Positions 1 through 7,039 of a stretch of DNA of 49,626 bases are shown piece by piece (position 1 is the first letter of the stretch; each line of letters starts with the position of its first letter). Source of the stretch: an uncultured Pelagibacteraceae bacterium (GTDB lineage: Bacteria > Pseudomonadota > Alphaproteobacteria > Pelagibacterales > Pelagibacteraceae); NCBI GenBank assembly GCA_902568875.1, contig CACFSG010000006.1, positions 1-49,626 of the forward strand. Direction: 5' to 3'. A program made the translations under genes and the position numbers. Under the pieces are notes generated by a model, which worked only from the letters and a program-made list of their open reading frames with translations, was not told the origin of the DNA and did no database searches.

Positions 1-785
1 TCCATATCAGCTCTTGCTGCCTGTACATCTCTAAATGCATCAATTACTTGATCGGGTGGATCGGCTTTTTGAGTTTGGACTTGAGTAATTTGAATTCCAC
101 TGGTGTATTCATCTAAAATTTTTTGAATAATTTCTTGTGTATCAGTTTCTATAACTGATCTTCCCTCTGTTAAAATAGGTTGAATATTTGATCTTGCAAT
201 TACTTCTCTCATTGCGGTCTCGGCTGCAGCTTTTACCGTTCCTTCTGGATCTTGGATTTTAAATAAAAAATTTCCAGCATCTTTAATCACCCAAAAAACT
301 GAAAAATCAATATTTACAATATTTTCATCTCCCGTTAACATTAAACTTTCTTGTGGAACATCTGCTACACCGCCTGATGAACTAAAACCACTATCTCTCT
401 CAGATCTAAAACCAATATCTATTCTATTAACCTTTGTAACTTTTGGAGTTAAAACTGATTCAACTGGAAACGGAATATGATAGTTTAATCCAGGCTGAGT
501 TGTTTTGACAAATTTTCCAAATCTTAATACTACTCCTTGTTCATCTGGTAATACTCTATAAAGTCCACTTGCAAGCCAAACAAAACCTAAAATAATTAAA
601 GCTAAAATTACTTGTTTACTTCCAGAAGAGCTTCCTCCAGGCAAAAATTTTTTTATTTTTTCTTGAAATTCTTTAATAATTTTATCAACATCTGGTGGAG
701 TTGGACCTCTTCCTGATCCATTCCCTTCTCCTCCTGGAGGTGTTCCCCAAGGGCTACCACCTCTTTGTTGAAAATCATCTGACAT
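1..785 (-). CDS. hflK: HflK, FtsH protease modulator (3' end cut off by window edge)
   Basis: Start codon at 785 on the minus strand; the frame stays open to base 1, so about 261 N-terminal residues are visible. The protein begins with a Gly/Pro-rich cytoplasmic leader (about residues 1-35), then a single membrane segment near residues 58-76, then a band-7/SPFH domain (LPDEQGVVLRFGK, then NIDFSVFWVIKDAGNFLFK). This order is typical of HflK. In the family, HflK forms with HflC a large inner-membrane ring that encloses FtsH and limits its access to membrane substrates. hflC would be expected just beyond the left edge. ftsH itself lies 26 kb away in this window and is not co-transcribed. It is divergent from the mrp-type gene over a 51 bp gap. 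Confidence 0.93.
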   Translation of the reverse strand, partial: MSDDFQQRGGSPWGTPPGGEGNGSGRGPTPPDVDKIIKEFQEKIKKFLPGGSSSGSKQVILALIILGFVWLASGLYRVLPDEQGVVLRFGKFVKTTQPGLNYHIPFPVESVLTPKVTKVNRIDIGFRSERDSGFSSSGGVADVPQESLMLTGDENIVNIDFSVFWVIKDAGNFLFKIQDPEGTVKAAAETAMREVIARSNIQPILTEGRSVIETDTQEIIQKILDEYTSGIQITQVQTQKADPPDQVIDAFRDVQAARADM

Positions 786-792
786 ATGACAA

Positions 793-815
793 TCTATATA
801 ATGTCTTTATATAGA
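793..815. promoter_or_regulatory. Perfect inverted repeat in the divergent hflK/mrp promoter region
   Basis: TCTATATAA and TTATATAGA form perfect 9 bp arms around a 5-base spacer (TGTCT). The plus strand carries a perfect -10 hexamer TATAAT at 797-802, and the minus strand carries TATAAA on the mirrored side (806-811). The element is central in the 51 bp gap between two divergent starts. It could be a symmetric bidirectional promoter core or an operator. No clear -35 box is seen for mrp; TTGTTT upstream of hflK is a possible -35. Confidence 0.45.
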
Positions 816-836
816 AAAACAAGTTAAGATCTAATT

Positions 837-1661
837 ATGCCAAAGGAAAAACCAGAATTAAGTGACGCAATGCGAAAAAAGATGAGTGGGAAATCACATG
901 AGAAAAATCCAATTATTGGAACAAAATTTACTATTGCAATTTCAAGTGCAAAAGGAGGTGTGGGAAAATCAACATTTGCAACAAATCTTGCTTTAGCATT
1001 AAAAAATATTGGATGTAAAGTTGGATTATTGGATGCTGATATTTATGGTCCATCAATACCTAAAATGTTTGGTATTGATGAAAAACCAAAAACTGATGGT
1101 CAAAAATTAGAACCTATAAATAAATATAATATCCAATGTATGTCTATTGGATTTTTAGCTGATCAACAAACGCCAATGATTTGGCGTGGTCCGATGGTAA
1201 CAAGTGCAATTAAAACTTTTACTCAAAAAGTTAATTGGAAAAATTTAGATTTTATAATTGTAGATATGCCACCAGGTACAGGCGATACACAATTAACATT
1301 TTCCCAAGATATTAAAATGGATGGAGCAATTATTGTTTCTACACCACAAGAAGTAGCTCTACTAGATGTAAAAAGAGGAATAAAAATGTTTGATAAATTA
1401 GGAGTAAGAATTTTAGGTTTAGTTGATAACATGAGTTACTTTATTGGAGATGACAATAAAAAATATAATATTTTTGGTAAAGGTGGAGTACGCAAAACAG
1501 CTGAAGAATTTAAGAAAGAATTTTTAGGAGAAATACCAATTGATCCTGAAGTTGGAAAATCAGGTGATAGCGGTAAACCAATCGTCGAAACAAATCCCGA
1601 TCATGAAATTTCAAAAATTTATATAAATTTTGCTAATAAGATTAAATCAACTTATCTTTAA
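837..1661 (+). CDS. mrp: Mrp/ApbC-family P-loop ATPase (Fe-S carrier-like) lacking the CxxC motif
   Basis: 274 residues. A deviant Walker A motif ([10 protein letters not shown], residues 37-46), [10 protein letters not shown], and [10 protein letters not shown] (about 144-153) place it firmly in the Mrp/NBP35/ApbC family. These ATPases carry and deliver Fe-S clusters in the cytosol. It is about 100 residues shorter than E. coli ApbC because the N-terminal MIP18/DUF59-like domain is absent. The C-terminal segment after DNMSYF, where relatives have a cluster-binding CxxC, reads [15 protein letters not shown] and has no cysteine. The whole protein has only two cysteines, both in the N-terminal half (C60 and C101). 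So the family is secure, but cluster binding by the usual motif is not supported. No strong Shine-Dalgarno is seen; the start is the first Met in the frame. Confidence 0.9.
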   Translation: MPKEKPELSDAMRKKMSGKSHEKNPIIGTKFTIAISSAKGGVGKSTFATNLALALKNIGCKVGLLDADIYGPSIPKMFGIDEKPKTDGQKLEPINKYNIQCMSIGFLADQQTPMIWRGPMVTSAIKTFTQKVNWKNLDFIIVDMPPGTGDTQLTFSQDIKMDGAIIVSTPQEVALLDVKRGIKMFDKLGVRILGLVDNMSYFIGDDNKKYNIFGKGGVRKTAEEFKKEFLGEIPIDPEVGKSGDSGKPIVETNPDHEISKIYINFANKIKSTYL

Positions 1662-2589
1662 GATCAAAAGCTTCCATTAATTCATTCCATTCCCTTTTAG
1701 ATAATCCTGAATTTTCCATTAAAATATTTTCTCCTTTAATTAATTTTTTAAGAATTATTTTTCCTTTTGCAGAAACCTCCGTGCCTCCTACTCTATAATT
1801 CATAAAAGCTTCATAAGTAATCGGTACCCATTTTTTTAATGTATCTAGCATTATATCCGCATAAACTCTTATTTCGTATTGAGCATGATGATCTGCTCTT
1901 AATCTTAAAAAATTCATAAGATTTAATAAATCTGTTTTCCAATACCATTGTGTATATGTATTTAAAGTTAAATTCATTCTTGCAAGTTCTCTTGCTAATC
2001 CTTTTTTATTTTCATCAATTGTTGAGCCATCATATCTTTCATTAAGCATCGTTTCATAGTTTCCATAAGTTCTTTCTGCATCATTTTTTAAAAGTTCTAA
2101 AACCTCTTTTGCTTGTTCTCCTTCCAATACATCTCCTCTTCCTTGTCTATTACTTGTTGATTGAGCAGCCAAGTTTTCAGAAGTTGGTAGATAAAATTCT
2201 TTATCTAAAATTGAATATCTAGCAGAATATTCATTTACATTAGCAGTTCTATGTCTAATCCATTGACGTGCAATAAATATTGGTAACTTTATATGATATT
2301 TAATTTCACACATCTCAAAAGGGGTGCTATGCCAATGTCGCATCAAATATTTAATTAATCCAGCATCTGTCGAAACTTGCTTTGTTCCTTTTCCATAAGA
2401 AACTCTGGCTGACTGAACAATAGATGTATCATCTCCCATATAATCAACTACTCTTACAAATCCATGATCTAAAGCTGGCATTGCTTCATATAAAATTTTT
2501 TCTAACTCTGGAGCTGTAACTCTTTTTGTTTTATTGCTTTGAGACTGTTGATTCCTTATTTCCTCTGATTGTTCCCTGGTTAATTTCAT
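1642..2589 (-). CDS. thyX: Flavin-dependent thymidylate synthase ThyX
   Basis: 315 residues from the Met at 2589. The ThyX signature [13 protein letters not shown] (about residues 112-124) is intact, preceded by HWHSTPFE (85-92). The family uses FAD, NADPH and methylene-tetrahydrofolate to methylate dUMP, releasing tetrahydrofolate instead of the dihydrofolate made by ThyA. The frame is open further upstream to 2712, but those extra codons are antisense to the tmRNA acceptor piece and do not resemble ThyX, so I place the start at 2589. The 3' end overlaps the 3' end of the mrp-type gene by 20 bases (convergent). The promoter must lie inside or very close to ssrA. Confidence 0.95.
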   Translation of the reverse strand: MKLTREQSEEIRNQQSQSNKTKRVTAPELEKILYEAMPALDHGFVRVVDYMGDDTSIVQSARVSYGKGTKQVSTDAGLIKYLMRHWHSTPFEMCEIKYHIKLPIFIARQWIRHRTANVNEYSARYSILDKEFYLPTSENLAAQSTSNRQGRGDVLEGEQAKEVLELLKNDAERTYGNYETMLNERYDGSTIDENKKGLARELARMNLTLNTYTQWYWKTDLLNLMNFLRLRADHHAQYEIRVYADIMLDTLKKWVPITYEAFMNYRVGGTEVSAKGKIILKKLIKGENILMENSGLSKREWNELMEAFDLKDKLI

Positions 2590-2607
2590 GATTGCTATTG
2601 AATCTCT

Positions 2608-2613
2608 TATAAT
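2608..2613 (+). promoter_or_regulatory. Candidate -10 box for ssrA
   Basis: A perfect TATAAT lies 19 bases upstream of the first thyX codon and just before the sequence that can pair as the tmRNA acceptor piece. Transcription from it would begin near 2620, matching the expected RNA 5' end. The -35 position would overlap the thyX start codon and has no good match (TTCATG with a 17-base spacing), so this is a tentative call. Confidence 0.35.
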
Positions 2614-2629
2614 TCCTTTTATATTAATA

Positions 2630-2711
2630 AGGTTGGTTTTCCAACTATGACGATAAACGAATTTCGTAATAACCATTGCGGACGTGGGGGCAGTACCCAC
2701 CACCTCCACCA
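2630..2711 (+). ncRNA. ssrA: tmRNA (ssrA) acceptor piece of a permuted two-piece tmRNA
   Basis: The 3' end is tRNA-like. There is a T-arm with GTGGG/CCCAC, then CACCTCC, discriminator A and an encoded CCA ending at 2711. CACCTCC pairs over 7 bp with GGGGGTG at 2724-2730, the start of the coding piece, including the third-position G-U pair used by alanyl-tRNA synthetase. Upstream, AACGAA (2656-2661) and AATAACC (2668-2674) can pair with TTCGTT (2764-2769) and GGCTATT (2755-2761, one C-A mismatch) of the coding piece, giving the long H2-type helix. Acceptor first and coding second is the alphaproteobacterial permuted order. The 5' boundary is uncertain; a GTTGG/CCAAC hairpin at about 2632-2645 may mark it. 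Confidence 0.85.
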
Positions 2712-2723
2712 TTTACAACTCAT

Positions 2724-2890
2724 GGGGGTGAACTAGATTCGACGGGTGACTAAAGGCTATTCTTTCGTTCGGAATTGTTCCTCCGCAAAGGGCTAATTTA
2801 TAACTGCTAACGAAAGTTACGCAATTGCTGCTTAATTAACTTTGTTAATTAAGTAAACGGGGTTTGGGGCACCTGGCAACAGAACGCCCC
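2724..2890 (+). ncRNA. ssrA: tmRNA (ssrA) coding piece
   Basis: It starts GGGGGTGAACTAGATTCGAC, the conserved tmRNA 5' end with its D-loop-like GATTCGACGGG. It then carries the tag reading frame (2806-2835), a perfect 10 bp hairpin CTTAATTAAC/GTTAATTAAG (2831-2853) enclosing the tag stop codon as in H5, and a GC-rich terminal structure (GGGGC 2866-2870 with GCCCC 2886-2890, inner CTG/CAG). Only 12 bases (2712-2723) separate the two pieces in the gene. A T-rich stretch follows the last stem and may help termination. tmRNA with SmpB rescues stalled ribosomes and tags the nascent chain for proteolysis. Confidence 0.93.
2806..2835 (+). other. tmRNA proteolysis-tag reading frame, encoding ANESYAIAA
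   Basis: Codons GCT AAC GAA AGT TAC GCA ATT GCT GCT TAA follow the conserved pre-resume context ATAACT, as in E. coli where ATAGTC/GCA sets the resume codon. The encoded tag ANESYAIAA has 9 residues, one fewer than the E. coli ANDENYALAA. It keeps the ANE...Y..AA plan and the C-terminal A-A that ClpX recognises in other bacteria. Leu before AA is replaced by Ile. Confidence 0.88.
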
Positions 2891-2896
2891 TTAAAA

Positions 2897-3766
2897 TTAT
2901 TTATTTTTTGCTAACACCATAAAAGAAGATGAAAATGGAATAAAAGGAAGTTTATTGCTTTCTTTACTTAGATAAATGTAATTTGAAAAAATCTTATTTT
3001 CTTTGTTTTGATGATATTTTGATGGAACAACTGGATGATAATTAATTGGGCAAAAGTCAAGAGTTTCCCAATTATTTTTTTTTAATATATCAACTAATTG
3101 TAGTGGTGAGAATTGGTGTCTTTTATCTACATTTATAGCTGTTTTTGGTTGCTTAAATAAAACTTCTTCAAATTTATTTTTTTTTAATCTAATGAAATCA
3201 CTAAATTTCATATGATTTAAAGCAATGCTTTCCTCATAAAATTTTTTAAATGTAGTTTTTTTAAATTCATTTTCGCTAAATTTGTTCAATGAAAATAGAT
3301 TAAATAACCTGTTTCTAGTTCCAAAAATTATGAATTTATTTTTTTTAACAATTTTTTTAGAAATTTTAATGAATTTAACTATATCTTTTAATGATAAATA
3401 TTCTATAAACCCATTAGCAGAAAGACAGTCAAATCTTTCATTAAAATCTGTTTTAAAAAAGTTTTTGTTATAAAATTCTAGATTTTTTCTTTTAAATTTA
3501 TTTTGTGCCAACCTAATCATATTTTTTGAGAAATCTATACCGACACTTTTTTTTATAATTTTTGAGGCATCATATGACAAATCACCAGTTCCACAACCTA
3601 CATCAATTAAAGAATTGATTTTTAATTTTTTAATTTGATTAACTACATAAAAATTTCTCTCTTGAACTGTATTTAGCAATTTATTTTTATTTACATCAGA
3701 TTTAATTTGCCAATTTTTAGCATCTTTTTCAAAAAATAATTTTGTCTGTGCTTGTTGTTTATACAT
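2897..3766 (-). CDS. Class I SAM-dependent methyltransferase
   Basis: 289 residues. Motif I LIDVGCGTGDLS (about residues 53-64) and the acidic strand end VGIDFSKNMIRLAQ identify a class I S-adenosylmethionine methyltransferase domain over the N-terminal two thirds. The C-terminal part (about 170-289) is Lys/Asn-rich and I do not recognise it. The substrate cannot be read from sequence. It lies 6 bases upstream-to-downstream of the polysaccharide deacetylase gene on the same strand, so the two are probably co-transcribed and may act on the same glycan. Its stop codon is only 7 bases from the end of ssrA (tail to tail). Confidence 0.82.
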   Translation of the reverse strand: MYKQQAQTKLFFEKDAKNWQIKSDVNKNKLLNTVQERNFYVVNQIKKLKINSLIDVGCGTGDLSYDASKIIKKSVGIDFSKNMIRLAQNKFKRKNLEFYNKNFFKTDFNERFDCLSANGFIEYLSLKDIVKFIKISKKIVKKNKFIIFGTRNRLFNLFSLNKFSENEFKKTTFKKFYEESIALNHMKFSDFIRLKKNKFEEVLFKQPKTAINVDKRHQFSPLQLVDILKKNNWETLDFCPINYHPVVPSKYHQNKENKIFSNYIYLSKESNKLPFIPFSSSFMVLAKNK

Positions 3767-3772
3767 TTTTAT

Positions 3773-4711
3773 CTATTTAAAGTCATTCGTATCAAATCTA
3801 GGCAATTCGTAAAACTTTTTAATATTTTTTTTATTAACCGAACCCACTCTTGTAGTTAATGCGAATTTTATTTTATATTTTTTTAATAAATTTAAAGTTT
3901 GTAAATTATAACTGCCATACGGATAACAAACAGAAAAATTTTTATCAAAAACTTTTATTTTCTTAAAATAATTTATTGAATTCTTAATTTCCATCTCTTG
4001 TTCATTTTTATTAATTTTTTCCCACCAGTAGTGGTTATAACCATGTGAACCGATTGAAAAGTTATTTTTATATAATTCTTGTATATTATTATTGTTCATA
4101 TAAAGAATTTTAGAAAAATCTTCTTCACTATAATTTACTATATGTTTAAATATTTTATCAACAATTTTTTTTCTATAAGGTAAGGGCAAATGATTTTGTA
4201 ATAATCTCTTAATTAAAATTGTTTTTTTGTCATCATATCTACTTAATAAATTAATTTTCTCAATTCCAATTTGTTGTGGATTTTTATTCAGGATTTTTTT
4301 TACATAAAGAAAAATTAAATTAAGAATTTTATCTCTGTTTTCTTCTTTTGCTAATATAAAATGTATTTTATTGACATCTAGAACTGCTTTATTTCTAATG
4401 CACATAATTGGTGGGTAAAATATAGCAGACACATCTTGTTTTTTCAAAAAAGGAAAGACATATTCGAAATGGTCTCGATAACCATCATCAAATGTTAATA
4501 AAATAGATTTTTTTTTAGGAATTTTTCTAGAATTAAGTATCTCAATAAATTGATTATTTGATAATATATTAAAATTTTTTTTTAAATAGACTATTTGTTT
4601 TTTAAAGTTAGAAAATTCTAAACCTTTAAGATTAGGATATTTACTTTTTTTAATATTTCTTACATAGTGGTACATTACTATGTGAATGTTATTATTAGTA
4701 GTTTTTATCAT
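3773..4711 (-). CDS. Polysaccharide deacetylase (NodB / carbohydrate esterase 4 family)
   Basis: 312 residues. The NodB-fold motifs are intact: VMYHYV near residue 12, the catalytic and metal-binding TFDDGYRD (73-80), and the metal-binding HGYNH (223-227) followed by a late CYPYGSYN. A roughly 110-residue insertion lies between the Asp and His motifs. Family members remove N- or O-acyl groups from surface polysaccharides using a divalent metal. There is no signal peptide, so a cytosolic step on a lipid-linked precursor is more likely than a periplasmic one. It is first in a two-gene minus-strand unit with the methyltransferase. The sugar substrate is unknown. Confidence 0.85.
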   Translation of the reverse strand: MIKTTNNNIHIVMYHYVRNIKKSKYPNLKGLEFSNFKKQIVYLKKNFNILSNNQFIEILNSRKIPKKKSILLTFDDGYRDHFEYVFPFLKKQDVSAIFYPPIMCIRNKAVLDVNKIHFILAKEENRDKILNLIFLYVKKILNKNPQQIGIEKINLLSRYDDKKTILIKRLLQNHLPLPYRKKIVDKIFKHIVNYSEEDFSKILYMNNNNIQELYKNNFSIGSHGYNHYWWEKINKNEQEMEIKNSINYFKKIKVFDKNFSVCYPYGSYNLQTLNLLKKYKIKFALTTRVGSVNKKNIKKFYELPRFDTNDFK

Positions 4712-4724
4712 TTATTTTTGAGCA

Positions 4725-4754
4725 GTATGTAAGTTTCATTAACTATTTACATAC
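4725..4754. repeat. 8 bp inverted repeat in the deacetylase/dehydrogenase intergenic region
   Basis: GTATGTAA (4725-4732) and TTACATAC (4747-4754) are perfect inverted arms with a 14-base spacer. They lie just upstream of the deacetylase start and 80-100 bases before the divergent sugar dehydrogenase gene. It could be an operator serving both genes. The rest of this gap holds only poly-A tracts. Confidence 0.3.
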
Positions 4755-4855
4755 CACAGAAATATCAAAAAAAAAAAACAAATAAGAAATAGATTTAGAG
4801 ATGAATAAAGAATTTTATTTAAAAAAAAACGATATATGTGTATGAAGTTTATCTA

Positions 4856-6220
4856 ATGAATATCTTTAAGAAATATATTTATCAAATATTAATAATTTTT
4901 TTGTTGGGTTTGCTGATATTTGGATATTCATTAAATAAGAAAAGTTCTGCGTCTAAAAAAAATGAAATATCTATCTTGGCTAAACAATTAAAAGCTAAAA
5001 ATTCTCAAATATCAAAGATACAAAAAAATTTATTTGATAATGAAAATAATATTAATGATTTAATAAATGAAAATGAAATTAATTTTAAAAAAGTTTTTGA
5101 AGACAAAAAATTAAATAATTTTAATAGTTATAATTTTTCTAAATATACAACAAATGATATTTTATTTAATGGAAATCTTGGTGCTGTTGCAACTGCATAT
5201 ATTGATCTTTACAATGAAGAAAAAAATATTTTTTTAGCTACTTATGATGGTATTTTTGCATCTAGCAAAATAGAAAATTTAGAAAGTTTTAAAAAAATAA
5301 AATCTAATATTAGATCCTTAATTCAATACGAAAAATTTTATTTTCATGAACAATATGGAATTAAAGATATTCTAATAAATAACAATAATATTTATATTTC
5401 TTATATAGGCAAAAGGAAAGATGATTGCTATGATCTAAAAATTATAACATCAGAGTTGAATGAAAATTACTTAGATTTTCAATTATTTTATCAAACTTTA
5501 AATTGTGTAAATGTAAACAACAATCATGGATTTTGGGCACATCAAGGTGCAGGAGGAAGAATTGTAAAATTAGATAATTCTAATCTTTTATTTACAACCG
5601 GAGATTTTAGAAATAGACCTTTGGCGCAGGATCCTGAGAGTGATTTTGGTAAAATTTTAAGAATTAATATTCAAAATAAAAAAGCTAATGTTGTTTCTTT
5701 GGGTCATAGAAATCCTCAAGGGTTATACTACAGTAAAAAATTTGATTTTATTTTATCTACTGAACATGGACCAAAAGGAGGTGATGAAATTAATACAAAT
5801 ATCAAACCTTTTATAAAAGTTAAAAATTTTGGTTGGCCAATATCTTCTTATGGTGAACACTATTCAAAACACTACTCAAAAAGAATATTAGAAGAAGCAC
5901 CATTAAACAAATCTCATAAAAAATTTGGATTTGAAGAGCCTATTAAATATTTTAATCCATCAATTGGTATAAGCCAAATAATTTCTTTAAATCAAGAAGA
6001 CACTGAATTTTTAATTGGAGCAATGGGTAATGAAATTAAAGATCAAGATTTAGGAATTCACTACATCAAGCTAAATAAAGAAAGAAATAAAGTTGTTGAT
6101 CATAATTACATTCCTCTCAATGAAAGAGTAAGAGACATGATAATTTCTAATGATAAAAAAATGATTGTTATTTTTTTAGAAACTACTAGTTCGCTCGCAA
6201 TCTTAAAAAAGACAGATTAG
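4856..6220 (+). CDS. Membrane-anchored glucose/sorbosone dehydrogenase-like beta-propeller protein (PQQ-type)
   Basis: About 454 residues from the Met at 4856; an in-frame ATG at 4838 gives 460. Neither has a clear ribosome-binding site. A single hydrophobic segment lies just after the N-terminus (YQILIIFLLGLLIFGY), then a Lys/Asn-rich, probably coiled segment, then a domain with the family motifs HQGAGGRI, GHRNPQGL (about residue 289 in the longer numbering), EHGPKGGDEIN (about 309) and NFGWP. Relatives are soluble aldose dehydrogenases that use PQQ in the periplasm, and many are uncharacterised. Here the enzyme would be anchored and face the periplasm. Activity and cofactor are inferred from family only. 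It is the only plus-strand gene in this patch. Confidence 0.78.
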   Translation: MNIFKKYIYQILIIFLLGLLIFGYSLNKKSSASKKNEISILAKQLKAKNSQISKIQKNLFDNENNINDLINENEINFKKVFEDKKLNNFNSYNFSKYTTNDILFNGNLGAVATAYIDLYNEEKNIFLATYDGIFASSKIENLESFKKIKSNIRSLIQYEKFYFHEQYGIKDILINNNNIYISYIGKRKDDCYDLKIITSELNENYLDFQLFYQTLNCVNVNNNHGFWAHQGAGGRIVKLDNSNLLFTTGDFRNRPLAQDPESDFGKILRINIQNKKANVVSLGHRNPQGLYYSKKFDFILSTEHGPKGGDEINTNIKPFIKVKNFGWPISSYGEHYSKHYSKRILEEAPLNKSHKKFGFEEPIKYFNPSIGISQIISLNQEDTEFLIGAMGNEIKDQDLGIHYIKLNKERNKVVDHNYIPLNERVRDMIISNDKKMIVIFLETTSSLAILKKTD

Positions 6221-6233
6221 TAATAAAAAAATT

Positions 6234-7016
6234 TTATTTATCAAAAATAACTTTTATATCAGGACCTTTTTTATGATTTCTAAAATCTAAACCTTTAATA
6301 GGATAATTTCTTTTTGTTTTACTATTTTTTATCTTAAATTTTTTTGGATTTATTAATGTCACTTCAATAACTTCAGGAATACCATTGTTATCTACCATTC
6401 CATAATTATTTGGATGAATATGAATATTCTTTAATTTTGTTTTTTTTATAAACTTCTCTATTTTCTTTAAATTTTTTCGAAGATCATGAAACTCTATAAT
6501 AACTAAATTAAGTTTATTCAAATTTTTATTAACTTCATTTAAAAGTTTATATTCATCACCTTCTATATCAATTTTTAACACTATGTCTTTATTGTCTCCA
6601 ATAGCCTCTGTAATCGTAACTTGTTTATTTTTATCTTTTCTTTTTGAAACTATTTTTTTTAAATGATGTTTATTTTTTCCATTAAAAAAATTTAAATATT
6701 CAATAAATTTAAATACATCAAGAATTTGATTTGGTTTAATTTTTCGCAATAACAATAATGAGATAAAATCTCTTAAAAATCTATCAATCCAAAACTTTTT
6801 ATCAACTGTATGATCAAAAGCTATTATTTTGCAATCTTTATTTTTTTTTTGAAATTCTTTTTCAAAACTCCATTCGGCTTCAAGTCCACAAGTTATAATT
6901 GCTGTAGTTTTGTTAATAACACGTTTATCAATTACATAGCCGCCGTCAAATTTTCTTCCAAGTCTCACTAAATTTGAAAAATTTGTGTGATATGGTTTTA
7001 AATAATTTGGTAACAT
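6234..7016 (-). CDS. FkbM-family methyltransferase
   Basis: 260 residues. The FkbM hallmark LKIDIEGDEY (about 147-156) is followed by LVIIEFHDL, and the N-terminal DGGYVID plus ITCGLEAEWSFEKEF match the SAM-binding half seen in glycan and small-molecule O-methyltransferases. FkbM proteins methylate sugar or polyketide hydroxyls. In marine alphaproteobacteria they are frequent in surface-glycan islands. The substrate is unknown. It is convergent with the sugar dehydrogenase gene over a 13-base gap and ends the accessory patch; core genes resume with ppdK 23 bases upstream. Confidence 0.82.
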   Translation of the reverse strand: MLPNYLKPYHTNFSNLVRLGRKFDGGYVIDKRVINKTTAIITCGLEAEWSFEKEFQKKNKDCKIIAFDHTVDKKFWIDRFLRDFISLLLLRKIKPNQILDVFKFIEYLNFFNGKNKHHLKKIVSKRKDKNKQVTITEAIGDNKDIVLKIDIEGDEYKLLNEVNKNLNKLNLVIIEFHDLRKNLKKIEKFIKKTKLKNIHIHPNNYGMVDNNGIPEVIEVTLINPKKFKIKNSKTKRNYPIKGLDFRNHKKGPDIKVIFDK

Positions 7017-7039
7017 TTTTTAATTTTAAAACTCAAACT

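Noticed and set aside
2590-2712. Upstream in-frame extension of thyX to a Met at 2712
   Set aside because: The extra 41 codons are antisense to the tmRNA acceptor piece and have no similarity to ThyX; the family N-terminus fits the Met at 2589.
4770-4836. Poly-A tracts before the sugar dehydrogenase gene
   Set aside because: Homopolymer runs of this size are common throughout this AT-rich window and carry no stem or repeat unit.
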